NCBI RefSeq assembly: GCF_001423295.1 | Contig: NZ_LMNG01000007.1 | Location: 18,979-82,978 of the forward strand | Source of the DNA: Methylobacterium sp. Leaf112 | GTDB taxonomy: Bacteria > Pseudomonadota > Alphaproteobacteria > Rhizobiales > Beijerinckiaceae | DNA length: 64,000 bases | Direction of reading: 5' to 3' | In this document: positions 1 through 10,304 of the stretch, piece by piece | How positions within the stretch are numbered: position 1 is the stretch's first letter | Layout: every line of letters starts with the position of its first letter | Notes under the pieces: generated by a model | Told to the model about the DNA's origin: nothing | Databases searched by the model: none | What the model saw: only the letters and a program-made list of their open reading frames with translations | Made by a program: the position numbers and the translations under genes

Positions 1-103
1 GGGCACCCTCGTCGCGCAAGCCGCTGGGGCCGCCGAACAACTTGAGCTGGCGGGCGTGGATGGCCTGGACGAGGTCGCTCGTCAGCCAGACAAACGTCGT
101 CAT
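1..103 (-). CDS. doc: Doc/Fic-family toxin, 5' part only
   Basis: The 34 visible residues contain WLTSDLVQAIHARQL and GGPSGLRDEG, the typical N-terminus of death-on-curing (Doc) proteins. Doc toxins are Fic-fold enzymes; the studied P1 Doc phosphorylates EF-Tu. The ATG at 103 overlaps the TGA of the upstream antitoxin (ATGA), so the two are probably translationally coupled. The gene runs off the left edge, so the Fic catalytic motif cannot be checked and activity is unknown. The family call rests only on the N-terminal pattern. Confidence 0.75.
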   Translation of the reverse strand, partial: MTTFVWLTSDLVQAIHARQLKLFGGPSGLRDEGA

Positions 104-324
104 TTGGCCAGCTCGGACAGGGCGTTGCGGTAGGTCTTCATCGCCTTCTCAGCGATTTCCATGCCCTTCTCGAAGGTCGGGTCGAGGGGCGACAGCCGAA
201 CGGAACCGTCGCCGCCCTCCGTCAACGAGAGCCAGTCGCCCTGCGCGAGGTTGAGCCGGCTCAGGAGTTCCTTGGGCAGGATCAGCCCGGTGGAATTGCC
301 GATTTTCTTGACTTCCAGTTTCAT
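100..324 (-). CDS. AbrB/MazE-type antitoxin of a Doc toxin pair
   Basis: This 74-residue protein begins MKLEVKKIGNSTGLILPKELL, the swapped-hairpin AbrB/SpoVT/MazE DNA-binding fold. The C-terminal half, after about residue 45, is probably the toxin-neutralising segment. The ATG at 324 was preferred over one 16 codons upstream because the AbrB fold starts here and the upstream start would lie within the inverted repeat at 332-366. The gene overlaps the Doc toxin by 4 nt. Inferred role: it neutralises Doc and represses its own operon by binding the adjacent repeat. Confidence 0.8.
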   Translation of the reverse strand: MKLEVKKIGNSTGLILPKELLSRLNLAQGDWLSLTEGGDGSVRLSPLDPTFEKGMEIAEKAMKTYRNALSELAK

Positions 325-331
325 GACGCTT

Positions 332-366
332 CGCCTTTCGTTGTACGGAATGTACAACGAAAGGCG
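332..366. promoter_or_regulatory. Perfect 15-bp inverted repeat upstream of the antitoxin
   Basis: The arm CGCCTTTCGTTGTAC (332-346) is followed by a 5-nt spacer GGAAT and its exact reverse complement (352-366). The repeat ends 8 bp before the antitoxin ATG at 324. This placement fits an autoregulatory operator bound by the AbrB-type antitoxin. It also lies 18 bp beyond the end of the oligopeptidase gene, so a transcript hairpin or terminator is possible, although no T-run follows on either strand. Confidence 0.65.
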
Positions 367-384
367 GGGCATACCAAGCGGCGC

Positions 385-2259
385 TCAGCCCTCCATCGCC
401 TCCAACTCCGCGATCATGCCCTCGATCATGGTGAGCCCGATCTGCCAGAAGCCCGGGTCGCGGGCGTCGAGGCCGAAGGGAGCCAGGAGTTCGCCGTAGG
501 GCTTGGCGCCGCCGGCCGAGAGCAGGGCGAAATAGCGCTCCACGAATCCGTCCTCGGCCTTGGCGTAGACCCCGTAGAGGGAGTTCACGAGGCAATCGCC
601 GAAGGCGTAGGCGTAGACGTAGAACGGCGAGTGGATGAAGTGCGGGATGTAGGCCCAGAACGGCTCGTAGCCCGCATCCAGGGTGATGGCCGGACCGAGG
701 CTGTCGCGCTGCACCGACATCCACAGGGCGTTGATCGCTTCCGCCGTGAGCTCGCCCTCGGCACGGGCGAGGTGCACCTTGCGCTCGAAAGCGTAGAACG
801 CGACTTGCCGGACCACGGTGTTGATCATGTCCTCGACCTTGGCGGCGAGCATGGCCCGGCGCTGGGTCGCGTTGGTGGTGGCGGCCAGCAGCCGGCGGAA
901 GGTCAGCATCTCGCCGAACACGCTCGCGGTTTCGGCGAGCGTCAGGGGGGTGGGGGCCATCAGGGCGCCGTTGGGGCCGGCGAGCACCTGATGCACCCCG
1001 TGGCCGAGCTCGTGCGCCAGGGTCATCACGTCGCGCGGCTTGCCCTGGTAATTCACCAGCACGTAGGGGTGGGCCGAAGGCACGGTCGGGTGGGCGAAGG
1101 CGCCGGGCGCCTTGCCGGGCCGGGTCGGCGCGTCGATCCAGTTTCGGTCGAAGAACGTCTTCGCGATGCTCGCCATGCGCGGCGAGAAGGCACCGTAGGC
1201 GTCGAGCACCGTGTCGCGGGCCTCCGCCCAGGGAATCGTGCGCTGCTCGACCTTCGGCAGCGGCGCGTTGCGGTCCCAGTACGGCAGGGCCTCGACCCCG
1301 AACCACTTCGCCTTCAGGGCGTAGTAGCGGTGCGACAGGCGCGGATAGGCCGCCTGCACGGCCTCGACCAGGGCATCCACCACTTCGGGCTCGACGCGGT
1401 TCGACAGGTGGCGGGATTCGGCCACGTCCGTGAACCCGCGCCAGCGGTCATTGATTTCCTTGTCCTTGGCGAGGGTGTTGGTGATCAGCGTGAACGTGCG
1501 CAGGTTCGCCCGGAACACCTCGCTGAGCGCGCCGGCCGCCTCCTTGCGCACGGCCCCGTCCGGGTCCTGCAGGCGGTTGAGGGTCGGCTCCAGGGTGAGC
1601 TGCTCGCCCTGCACGGGAAACCGCAGGGACGCGATGGTGCCGTCGAACAGGCGGTTCCACGCCGAGCGGCCGGTGACCGACTTCTCCAGGAACAGCTTCT
1701 CCGTGCGGTCGTCGAGCTGGAACGGCTTCTCGCGACGAAGGTCCTCGATCCAGGGGGCGTAGGTGGAAAGCGGCCCGTCCGCCATGGCCGCGTCCATGGC
1801 GGCGTCGTCGATGCGGTTGAGCTCGAGGGCGAAGAACAGGAGGTGGCTGGACGCCGTCGTTAGGCGCTCCTGGGTGTCGCCGTAGAATTTTTCGCGCGTC
1901 TCGTCGGTGGTGTCGCCCGAGTAGACGAGGCCGGCGAACGACATCAGGCGGCCGAGCAGATCCTCGATGGCCTCGTAGGCCCGGACCGCCTCGGCAAGGC
2001 GCGCGGAGGCGTCCGGGCCGGCGGCGAGGTCCGCCAGCCGGCCGGCATAACGCTCGGAGACCTCGCGGCAGGCCGTCTCGGCGCGGGCGAGGTCGGCGCG
2101 GAAATCGGGGGCGTCGATGCCGGAATAGAGGTCGCCGAGGTCCCATTCGGGCAAGGCGCCGAGGTCGGCGGCGAGTGCGGCCGCCCGTGCGGCGCTGGCC
2201 CCTTCGGCAATGGCGACGATGCCCGCGCGGCTGGCTTGGGCGACGGCTCGACTCGGCAT
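385..2259 (-). CDS. M3-family oligoendopeptidase (PepF-like)
   Basis: This is a 624-residue cytoplasmic zinc metallopeptidase. The HELGHGVHQ motif (HExxH) is near residue 415, followed about 25 residues later by a glutamate in LAETASVFGEM, the third zinc ligand of the M3 family. The upstream part has the helical oligopeptidase N-domain. Family members cleave short peptides left by other proteases. The ATG at 2259 is used because the open frame upstream of it lacks family-like sequence. The gene is divergent from the response regulator at 2544. The exact subfamily is not resolved. Confidence 0.9.
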   Translation of the reverse strand: MPSRAVAQASRAGIVAIAEGASAARAAALAADLGALPEWDLGDLYSGIDAPDFRADLARAETACREVSERYAGRLADLAAGPDASARLAEAVRAYEAIEDLLGRLMSFAGLVYSGDTTDETREKFYGDTQERLTTASSHLLFFALELNRIDDAAMDAAMADGPLSTYAPWIEDLRREKPFQLDDRTEKLFLEKSVTGRSAWNRLFDGTIASLRFPVQGEQLTLEPTLNRLQDPDGAVRKEAAGALSEVFRANLRTFTLITNTLAKDKEINDRWRGFTDVAESRHLSNRVEPEVVDALVEAVQAAYPRLSHRYYALKAKWFGVEALPYWDRNAPLPKVEQRTIPWAEARDTVLDAYGAFSPRMASIAKTFFDRNWIDAPTRPGKAPGAFAHPTVPSAHPYVLVNYQGKPRDVMTLAHELGHGVHQVLAGPNGALMAPTPLTLAETASVFGEMLTFRRLLAATTNATQRRAMLAAKVEDMINTVVRQVAFYAFERKVHLARAEGELTAEAINALWMSVQRDSLGPAITLDAGYEPFWAYIPHFIHSPFYVYAYAFGDCLVNSLYGVYAKAEDGFVERYFALLSAGGAKPYGELLAPFGLDARDPGFWQIGLTMIEGMIAELEAMEG

Positions 2260-2543
2260 GATGGGAGGCTTCCTGGGGCTGGGCACTGAGGCGCCGCTGC
2301 CCGGTGATATCGAGCGGGCCGGCCCCGCGATCAACCGCCTTGTGGGCGAAAGCCGACGTCCCGGCGCGGGAAAAGCAGGGGTGCGGCGTCGCCGACCGAC
2401 AATCCCCGGAAAAGTCGGATCGTCGTTAAGCGCGGCTTTACGCTCTTGGGGCACCCTGCGGATCGAAACGAAACAGTCCGGCGCCGCATCACCGAGCCCG
2501 TCTCGCGGTGCGGCCACCTCCCCGCGAGACCAAGGCGCCCCCC

Positions 2544-4034
<1,491 letters not shown>

Positions 4035-4148
4035 ACCAAAATGGCACAGGTGCGCCCTCTCGTGAGGGCGTGCCGTTGCGCACCCGTACGCGCCGGTCGA
4101 TATCTTTAACTGAAGCGACCGGCCGTCCGGTCCGCAGGAGTTGCACCC

Positions 4149-6122
4149 ATGGGCGTCACGCGCTCCGCCTCCGTCGCCCTGTCGGCCCTCGTCGCGGGCT
4201 GCCTCGGCTACGGCGCCCACGCCGAGGTCGCCGCGCCGGACCGGCCGGACACCCCCGTCGTGCAGAAGGCCTCCGTCGATCCGGCGCTCCCGGAGACGGC
4301 GAGCCCCGTGGCCGTGCCCGCCTCCCCTGAAGCCGCCGCTCCGCCGGCCGACGCGTCCCCCGCGCCCGTCGCCGAGGCGCCCCCGCCGGTGCCGAGCGAT
4401 CCCCTGGGCGCCGCCGTGGCGGCGCGTCTCGCCGACCCCGCCCCCCTGCTGCCGCGCCTGACCACGAAGGACCGCGAGGCGATCCAGGCGTTCTACGCGC
4501 TCGGCGCCTTCAAGCCCGTGTGGATCGTCGACGGCGCCTACACGGCCGCCGCCAAGGCCGCCGCAGCGCGTCTCGCCGCCGCCGGCGAGGACGGCCTCAA
4601 GGCCGCCGCCTACCCGGTGCCGGTGCTCGGCACCCAGCCGCTCACCGAGGCCCAGGTGGCCGACGCCGAGCTGAAGCTCTCGGCGGCCGTCGCCCTCTAC
4701 GCCCGCGACGCACGCGGCGGACGCGTTCACCTGTCGAGCGTGTCGCGCCTCATCACGCCGACCCTCGACCTGCCCGCCGCCGACGCGGTTCTGGGCCGGA
4801 TCGCGCCGGCCGGCGTCCAGGCCGGCGTCCTCCTCCAGGCCTACAACCCGAGCCAGCAGGGCTATCTCGCCCTGAAAGGTCGCCTCGCCGCCGCCCGGGG
4901 CGGGCAGGCCCCGGCGGGCGAGCCCACCGTGCATCTGCCCACCGGCCCCGTCCTGAAGCTCGGCATGCGCGATCCGCGGGTGCCGGCCCTGCGCACCCGC
5001 TTCGCCCTCGCGACCCGCACGGCGGGGACCCTCGACACGGCACCGGGCGAATCCGATGCGTACGATTCCGCCGTTTCGGCCGCCGTCGCCGGGTTCCAGC
5101 GCCGCCGGGGGCTGCCCGTCACCGGCACCCTGACCCAGCAGACCGTGGCGGCCCTGGGGCGTCCCGACGCCGCGCCCGTGTCCGACGACAACGAGGCCGC
5201 GCTCCTCGTCAACATGGAGCGCTGGCGCTGGCTGCCGGCCGACCTCGGGCGCGACTACGTGATGGTCAACATTCCCGAGTTCCAGGTCCGGGTGTTCAAG
5301 GACGGCGTCAAGCGCGACGAGGCCCGGGTCATCGTCGGCAAGACCGAGAGCCCGACGCCGATCTTCTCCGGCCTCATGGAATACGCCGTCGTCAATCCAT
5401 CCTGGAACGTGCCGCCCTCGATCCTGAAGAACGAGTTCCTGCCCGGCCTCGCCCGCGACCCGAACTACGCGGCGCGGCGCGGCTACGAGGTGGTCTACCG
5501 CAACGGCAACGTCTCGGTCCGCCAGCCGCCGGGCGAGCGCAACGCGCTGGGCTTCATCAAGTTCATGTTCCCCAACAACCACGCGGTCTACCTGCACGAC
5601 ACGCCGAACCGGTCCCTGTTCTCCGGCTCGCGCCGGGCGCTGAGCCACGGCTGCGTGCGGGTGGAGGATCCCTTCCGCTTCGCCGATTCGGTGCTGCCCG
5701 CGGCCTGGTCGGGGGAGCGTCTGAAGAAGCTCATCGGCAAGGGCGAGCGCACCATCCGCCTCGCCGAGAAGCTGCCCGTGCACCTCGCCTACTTCACCGC
5801 TTACGTCGACGATCTCGGCGGCTACCGGACCCTGCCGGATCTCTACGGCTACGATTCGCGCATGAAGATCGCGCTGGGTCTCGCCCCCGGCAGTCTGCTC
5901 GTGGCCAAGGCCCCGGCCGGCAAGGCGACGCCGAAGCTCGCGGGATCCAGATCCCCCGCGCCGGCGTCGAACGCTGCGCCGTCGCCGGAGGTGCGGCGCA
6001 AGCCCGTGCGCGAGGTCCGGGCGGTGCAGCCCGCCCGCACCGCCGCGCGACCGCCGGCGGATTTCGGCGAGCCCGGCCTGTGGACCCCGACCCCGTCGCG
6101 GCCGTCCTCCGGCTGGTGGTAG
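4149..6122 (+). CDS. L,D-transpeptidase with peptidoglycan-binding domain (YcbB/LdtD-like)
   Basis: This is a 657-residue exported protein. The N-terminus (MGVTRSASVALSALVAGC, then AHA) looks like a signal peptide. A low-complexity Ala/Pro linker follows to about residue 95. A PG_binding_1 domain is near 270-335 and the YkuD catalytic domain near 365-540. The catalytic signature LSHGCVRVEDP with its cysteine lies near residue 500, after a conserved histidine in HAVYLHDTP. Such enzymes make 3-3 crosslinks in periplasmic peptidoglycan. The tail is Pro/Ala-rich. It sits between the sigma-54 regulator and another wall-linked protein. Confidence 0.9.
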   Translation: MGVTRSASVALSALVAGCLGYGAHAEVAAPDRPDTPVVQKASVDPALPETASPVAVPASPEAAAPPADASPAPVAEAPPPVPSDPLGAAVAARLADPAPLLPRLTTKDREAIQAFYALGAFKPVWIVDGAYTAAAKAAAARLAAAGEDGLKAAAYPVPVLGTQPLTEAQVADAELKLSAAVALYARDARGGRVHLSSVSRLITPTLDLPAADAVLGRIAPAGVQAGVLLQAYNPSQQGYLALKGRLAAARGGQAPAGEPTVHLPTGPVLKLGMRDPRVPALRTRFALATRTAGTLDTAPGESDAYDSAVSAAVAGFQRRRGLPVTGTLTQQTVAALGRPDAAPVSDDNEAALLVNMERWRWLPADLGRDYVMVNIPEFQVRVFKDGVKRDEARVIVGKTESPTPIFSGLMEYAVVNPSWNVPPSILKNEFLPGLARDPNYAARRGYEVVYRNGNVSVRQPPGERNALGFIKFMFPNNHAVYLHDTPNRSLFSGSRRALSHGCVRVEDPFRFADSVLPAAWSGERLKKLIGKGERTIRLAEKLPVHLAYFTAYVDDLGGYRTLPDLYGYDSRMKIALGLAPGSLLVAKAPAGKATPKLAGSRSPAPASNAAPSPEVRRKPVREVRAVQPARTAARPPADFGEPGLWTPTPSRPSSGWW

Positions 6123-6355
6123 GCCGGGTTTCGGCCCGGCGCGGCGCGGCCGCGAACCGGAAAACCCCGGGACAGCCGTCCGGCGTGTGCCGCCGCACGT
6201 CGGAGCACGATTTCGCCACGGTTGGATCTTAGCCATAAACGGCATCGACCGGCGGACAGTCGAGGATCCGATAACCGCGCGTTCATGGTTTTCGGCAACC
6301 TTGCGTTCACCATGATCCGCCCGGCGCGCGGGATCCGGCAGAGGTGAGGACGAAC

Positions 6356-7864
6356 GTGCGTCAGTTCCTGCGACACGGCCCCCGGTCCGGCCCGCGCCCC
6401 GCGCGCCTGCGCCGTGCCGCCATCGCCGCCTCGGGTATCGCCCTAGCCCTCGTGGCCGGCACGCGCGGCACCCAGGACGCGGTGGCCAACGGCGACACCC
6501 GCACCCTCTCGATCTTCCACAGCCACACCAAGGAAAGCCTCACCGTCACGTTCAAGCGCGACGGGCGCTACGACCGCGCCGCCCTCGAGCAGCTGAACTG
6601 GCTCCTGCGCGACTGGCGCGCCGAAGAATCCATCAAGATGGACCCGCGCCTGTTCGACACCGTGTGGGAGGCCTACCGCTCCGTCGGTTCGCAGGAGCCC
6701 ATCACGGTGGTGTCGGCCTACCGCTCGCCCGGCACCAACGCCATGCTTCGTCGCCGGTCCCGCGCCGTCGCCGAGTACAGCCAGCACATGCTCGGCAAGG
6801 CGATGGACTTCTACCTGCCCGACGTCTCCATCGACCAGATCCGCGCCGTGGGCATGCGGATGCAGCGCGGCGGCGTCGGCTGGTACCCGCGCGCGGGTTC
6901 GCCCTTCGTCCATCTCGATGTCGGCTCCGTGCGCTCCTGGCCGCGCATGACCCACGATCAGCTCAGCCGCCTGTTCCCCGACGGCAAGACCGTCCACCTG
7001 CCCGCCGACAACCGCCCCCTGCCCGGCTACGAGCTCGCCCGCGCCGAGGTCCTGGCCCGCGGCGGTACCGTGCTGGGCATCACCCAGGTGGCCCAGCAGG
7101 TCGACGAGGAGGACGGCCCGAGCATCCGGGGATTCTTCGCCAGCCTGTTCGGCGGCGGCTCGAGCAGCGAGCCGCCCGCACCGGCCCCCGCCCCCGCGAC
7201 GCGGGCCCGCGCCAAGCCGAGCGTGGTGGTGGCGAGCGCCGATCCGGACGACCAGACCGGCACCCGCGCAGCCCTGGCCTACGCGGCGCCCGCGGCCGAC
7301 GACACCCTCAAGTCGGCCCTCCTGCGCCGCGATGGTCGCGATGCCCAGACCCTCCTGACCGCCGAGAAGTCCACGGAGACCAGGGCGCCCGACGGCAACA
7401 TCGGCGATGCGGCCAGAGCGACGGCCGAGGTTCCGCTCCCGCCGCGTCGCCCGGCCGAGTTCGCCGCCGTGGCCGCCGCGCTCACGATGCCCCTGCCTCC
7501 GCAGCGTCCGCCGGTTCAGGTCGCGGGCCTCGGGACCGCCGGCATGGCCAACCTCGCCCCCGCCCAAGCCCAGATGTCCACGCAGGCGCCCTCGCCTGCC
7601 CGCCTCGTTGCCGCCACCGCCGACCCGAAGCTGCAGTTGCGCGCCCTGTTCGCCGCCGCCGCGCAGGGCGTCTCCGAGCCGGCGAGCCGCGCCGCGCCCG
7701 TGCGCCTCGCCGTGACCCGGACCAAGCTCGACGGCGCGCCCGCCGGCAGCCTGACCCAGCCGGCGGCCGTCGCCACCCGCTTCTCGGCGCGCGCGCCCGG
7801 CGATGACCTCAATGCAGGACGTTTCTCGGGTTCGGCCACCCGCCCGGTGCCGGGCGCGCGCTGA
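6356..7864 (+). CDS. DUF882/M15-like periplasmic peptidase (YcbK family)
   Basis: This is a 502-residue protein with an Arg-rich N-terminus and a hydrophobic stretch (about 20-40) consistent with export by a signal peptide. The DUF882/peptidase M15 domain (about 50-205) has putative zinc-ligand motifs SQHMLGKAMDF (about 142-152) and GSPFVHLDVG (about 180-190). The last 280 residues are Pro/Ala-rich and probably disordered. The GTG at 6356 is chosen because GAGGTGAGGA lies 5-14 nt upstream. Another GTG at 6344 falls inside that Shine-Dalgarno region. Probable role: peptidoglycan peptide processing, inferred from the fold and the adjacent L,D-transpeptidase. Confidence 0.85.
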   Translation: MRQFLRHGPRSGPRPARLRRAAIAASGIALALVAGTRGTQDAVANGDTRTLSIFHSHTKESLTVTFKRDGRYDRAALEQLNWLLRDWRAEESIKMDPRLFDTVWEAYRSVGSQEPITVVSAYRSPGTNAMLRRRSRAVAEYSQHMLGKAMDFYLPDVSIDQIRAVGMRMQRGGVGWYPRAGSPFVHLDVGSVRSWPRMTHDQLSRLFPDGKTVHLPADNRPLPGYELARAEVLARGGTVLGITQVAQQVDEEDGPSIRGFFASLFGGGSSSEPPAPAPAPATRARAKPSVVVASADPDDQTGTRAALAYAAPAADDTLKSALLRRDGRDAQTLLTAEKSTETRAPDGNIGDAARATAEVPLPPRRPAEFAAVAAALTMPLPPQRPPVQVAGLGTAGMANLAPAQAQMSTQAPSPARLVAATADPKLQLRALFAAAAQGVSEPASRAAPVRLAVTRTKLDGAPAGSLTQPAAVATRFSARAPGDDLNAGRFSGSATRPVPGAR

Positions 7865-7886
7865 TCCCCGCTCGGGCGATCCCCGA

Positions 7887-7928
7887 AACGACGAGGGCCG
7901 CGGCAGGAATGCCGCGGCCCTCGTCGTT
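7887..7928. terminator. Bidirectional hairpin between convergent genes
   Basis: An 18-bp perfect stem (arms 7887-7904 and 7911-7928) encloses the 6-nt loop AGGAAT. It lies 22 bp after the DUF882 stop and 24 bp beyond the end of the convergent GapR-family gene. The outer stem bases are AA on the left and TT on the right, so a short U-run exists in either direction. It is a good candidate for a shared Rho-independent terminator. Confidence 0.75.
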
Positions 7929-7952
7929 GTGTGCCATGGGCCGGCGTCCGCC

Positions 7953-8219
7953 TCACACCATGCCCAGAGCCTGCATGTAGAGTTCGAGGATGGCCTCCTC
8001 CTCCTGGCGCTCGGCGTGATCCTTCTTGCGCAGGGAGATGATCTTGCGCAGGGCCTTCACGTCGAAGCCGGTGCCCTTGGCCTCCGCGTAGACGTCCTTG
8101 ATGTCCGAGGCGAGACCGGCCTTCTCCTCCTCGAGGCGCTCGATGCGCTCGATGAAGCTCTTGAGCTGGTCGGCGGCGACGGACGAAGCATCGACGGCGG
8201 GTGCGGCGGAAGCGGCCAT
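7953..8219 (-). CDS. GapR/DUF2312-family DNA-binding protein
   Basis: This 88-residue protein matches DUF2312 throughout. It has the coiled-coil opening [20 protein letters not shown], then [23 protein letters not shown] and [12 protein letters not shown]. The characterised member, Caulobacter GapR, is a nucleoid-associated protein that binds overtwisted DNA ahead of replication and transcription forks. The ATG at 8219 gives the normal family length. An ATG 21 codons upstream would add a basic stretch not seen in the family. Several paralogues can exist per genome, so orthology to gapR itself is not certain. Confidence 0.88.
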   Translation of the reverse strand: MAASAAPAVDASSVAADQLKSFIERIERLEEEKAGLASDIKDVYAEAKGTGFDVKALRKIISLRKKDHAERQEEEAILELYMQALGMV

Positions 8220-8388
8220 TTTCGTCTCAATCCCTGACTGGCGAGGCGCATCGTTCACGAGAATGCGCCGGAACCGCTTCACTAAGCGTTCAAGCTTACC
8301 GGGACCTTACGGCCCCGGACCGCAGACCGTCGTGGTCGCGTAAGCTTTTGTTCCTGAACGCGCTTTCGCCGAATCGTCGGGGCTGTCT

Positions 8389-8727
8389 TCAGTGCGGTTC
8401 AGCCGCCGCCCCGGTGAAGGCCTCCTGCTGCTCCGGCGTCGCCTCGCCCTGGTGCAGGCGCTTCCAGGCATCGTAGGGCATGCCGTAGACGGCCTCGCGG
8501 CTCGCGTCCTTGGTCAGCGGCACGCCCTTTTCGTCGGCGGCGTCCTTGAGCCAGTTCGACAGGCAGTTGCGGCAGAATCCGGCCATGTTCATCAGGTCGA
8601 TGTTCTGCACGTCCGTGCGTCCCTGCAGGTGGGCGACGAGGCGCCGGAACACGGCGGCTTCGAGCTCCGTCCGGGTGGCGGCGTCGATCCCGGTCGTGCT
8701 GGTCCCGGGCGTGCTGGTCTCGGTCAT
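8389..8727 (-). CDS. DUF1244 family protein
   Basis: This is a 112-residue soluble protein of unknown function. The family hallmark is NMAGFCRNCLSNWLKDAA, with two closely spaced cysteines, followed by REAVYGMPYDAWKRLHQ. It is widespread in Proteobacteria as a conserved single-domain protein. The first about 15 residues are Thr/Ser-rich. No operon partner is evident; neighbours are 169 bp and more away. No function is assigned. Confidence 0.85.
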   Translation of the reverse strand: MTETSTPGTSTTGIDAATRTELEAAVFRRLVAHLQGRTDVQNIDLMNMAGFCRNCLSNWLKDAADEKGVPLTKDASREAVYGMPYDAWKRLHQGEATPEQQEAFTGAAAEPH

Positions 8728-8946
8728 GGGATGTCCTCGGTGTGACGGGCTGCTCGTTCAGGAAAGGTCGTGTCCAGGCCCGCGCCGTCAAGGACGGACG
8801 GCCGATTCGGATTCGGCGCCGCCGCTTCCAGTCTGGTGCCAAACCGCACGACGTTCGGTTCGAGGCGGGCCTACATCAGCGCTACACAAGAACTCACGGC
8901 CCACCGCCTTTTCGACGGAGACCGCGATACTGAAAGGTCCAACGTC

Positions 8947-9216
8947 ATGAACATCCGTCTTGCTTCTGTCGCCGCCGCCGTCGTCTTGAGCCTGAGTGCC
9001 GTTGCTTCGCCGGTTCTCGCGCAGAGCTACACGGCACCCGCCGGTGTCTCGGCCCATGCGGCGCCCGGCTACACCGCCGGCCGCGCCCTCGACGATGAAC
9101 TCACCACCGGTTCCATCGCCCCGCGCCGGGACGACGCCTCCGCGAAGGAAGGCAACGCCGAGCAGAACAGCTTCCCGGTCTGGCAGTACGGTCGGACCTC
9201 GGGCGGCACCCGGTAA
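8947..9216 (+). CDS. Small secreted protein, unknown function
   Basis: This is an 89-residue protein with a clear Sec signal peptide. It has a short basic start (MNIRLA), a hydrophobic core of about 15 residues and a cleavage-like site SPVLA/QS near residue 26. The mature part is about 63 residues, has no cysteine and looks disordered, with DDELTTGSIAPRRDD in the middle. An intrinsic terminator follows within 25 bp, supporting a monocistronic gene. I do not recognise a function. Confidence 0.72.
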   Translation: MNIRLASVAAAVVLSLSAVASPVLAQSYTAPAGVSAHAAPGYTAGRALDDELTTGSIAPRRDDASAKEGNAEQNSFPVWQYGRTSGGTR

Positions 9217-9238
9217 GCCCGATCTCGGGATGAATTGG

Positions 9239-9265
9239 ACGGCGGGGCGAGAGCCCCGCCGTTTT
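9239..9265 (+). terminator. Rho-independent terminator after the small secreted protein gene
   Basis: The stem ACGGCGGGGC (9239-9248), tetraloop GAGA and GCCCCGCCGT (9253-9262) are followed by a T-run TTTTC. It lies 22 bp after the stop at 9216 and is a textbook intrinsic terminator for rightward transcription. Confidence 0.85.
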
Positions 9266-9286
9266 CGTGTGCGCGCCGCAGGCTGA

Positions 9287-10024
9287 TCAGGGCAGCAGCG
9301 GACGCAGAAGCTTGGCGAACCGCGTCGCCCATTCGATCTGGCCGGGTTCTTCGGCGATGAGGTCCTGGCGGATCTCCACCAGGGCGTTGCGCAGGCCGCG
9401 CGCGAGGGCGTGCCGGTCGATGGTGTCTCCGGGAAGCCCTCCCCCGTAGGGTTCGTTGTCGCCGACCGTGAGATCGGCCGGGTCGGCGCGCAGACCCGCG
9501 ATGAGGGGCGCGCTCAGGCGGTCGTCCCGGTCCCACAGGATGCCGACGTGCCAGGGACGCGGTACGGTGCGCCAGTACGGCGTGAAGCTGTGCATGGTGA
9601 GGATCGCCGGCGGCACGCCCGTCGCCTCGGCCGCCGCCACGTGGGCGTCGATGGCCGCGTCGAAGGGCTCGTAGAACCGGCGGATGCGCTCGGCCTTGCC
9701 GGCCTCGTCGATGCGGGCGTTGCCCGGCACGATGGCGCCGTCGGACAGGCGCATCACCAGGGTCGGGTCGGCCCGGCCCCGGTTGGGGTCGATGATGAGG
9801 CGTGAGAACCGGGTCAGGATCGCGGGCGCGCCCAATTGCACGGCGAGGTGCCGGGTCACGGCGGCCGCGCCGATGTCGTAGGCGATGTGGCGTGCGTATT
9901 CGTGGTCCGGCACCCCGAGCCGGTCGAGGTCGTCGGGCACATGGTTGGAGGCGTGATCGCAGAGGATCAGCAGGCCCCGGGCCGGATCGCCCGGGATGGT
10001 CTCGACGGGATGTGGAGGCTGCAT
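9287..10024 (-). CDS. N-formylglutamate amidohydrolase family protein
   Basis: This 245-residue protein belongs to the N-formylglutamate amidohydrolase (FGase) family. Family motifs are LLILCDHASNHVP near the N-terminus, TRFSRLIIDPNRG in the middle and LTMHSFTP with PWHVGILWDRD after it. Characterised members hydrolyse N-formyl-L-glutamate in histidine degradation, but no hut genes are nearby, so the substrate is uncertain. The ATG at 10024 begins a normal-length protein, while the open frame upstream has no family similarity. Confidence 0.87.
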   Translation of the reverse strand: MQPPHPVETIPGDPARGLLILCDHASNHVPDDLDRLGVPDHEYARHIAYDIGAAAVTRHLAVQLGAPAILTRFSRLIIDPNRGRADPTLVMRLSDGAIVPGNARIDEAGKAERIRRFYEPFDAAIDAHVAAAEATGVPPAILTMHSFTPYWRTVPRPWHVGILWDRDDRLSAPLIAGLRADPADLTVGDNEPYGGGLPGDTIDRHALARGLRNALVEIRQDLIAEEPGQIEWATRFAKLLRPLLP

Positions 10025-10304
10025 GGGCGGCGGGGTCCGTGGATCCGTTCGGGGCTCGGGCGGGCGGAACGCGGACGGAGCCGTGCAAGCATCCGGCCGC
10101 GCCATCGCGGGGTGTCCCGCGTCATCGCATGCTTGCCGCGACCTTGCCGCGGCGGCGGGTGTCGGGCACAGCACGTATCGCGGACAAGCGCGGGCACGGC
10201 AACAATCCGGCCCGAGGGAATTCGTCCCGCGAAACAATCACGATCCGGCGACGCAACGCCGGGCGGCCTTCCACGACCGTCTTTCCGCGATACACGGACA
10301 CGCC

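Noticed and set aside
8283..8388. Imperfect inverted repeat (AAGCGTTCAAGCTTAC versus GTAAGCTTTTGTTCCTGAACGC)
   Set aside because: Arms align only with gaps and the spacing is long. Not convincing as a terminator or mobile element.
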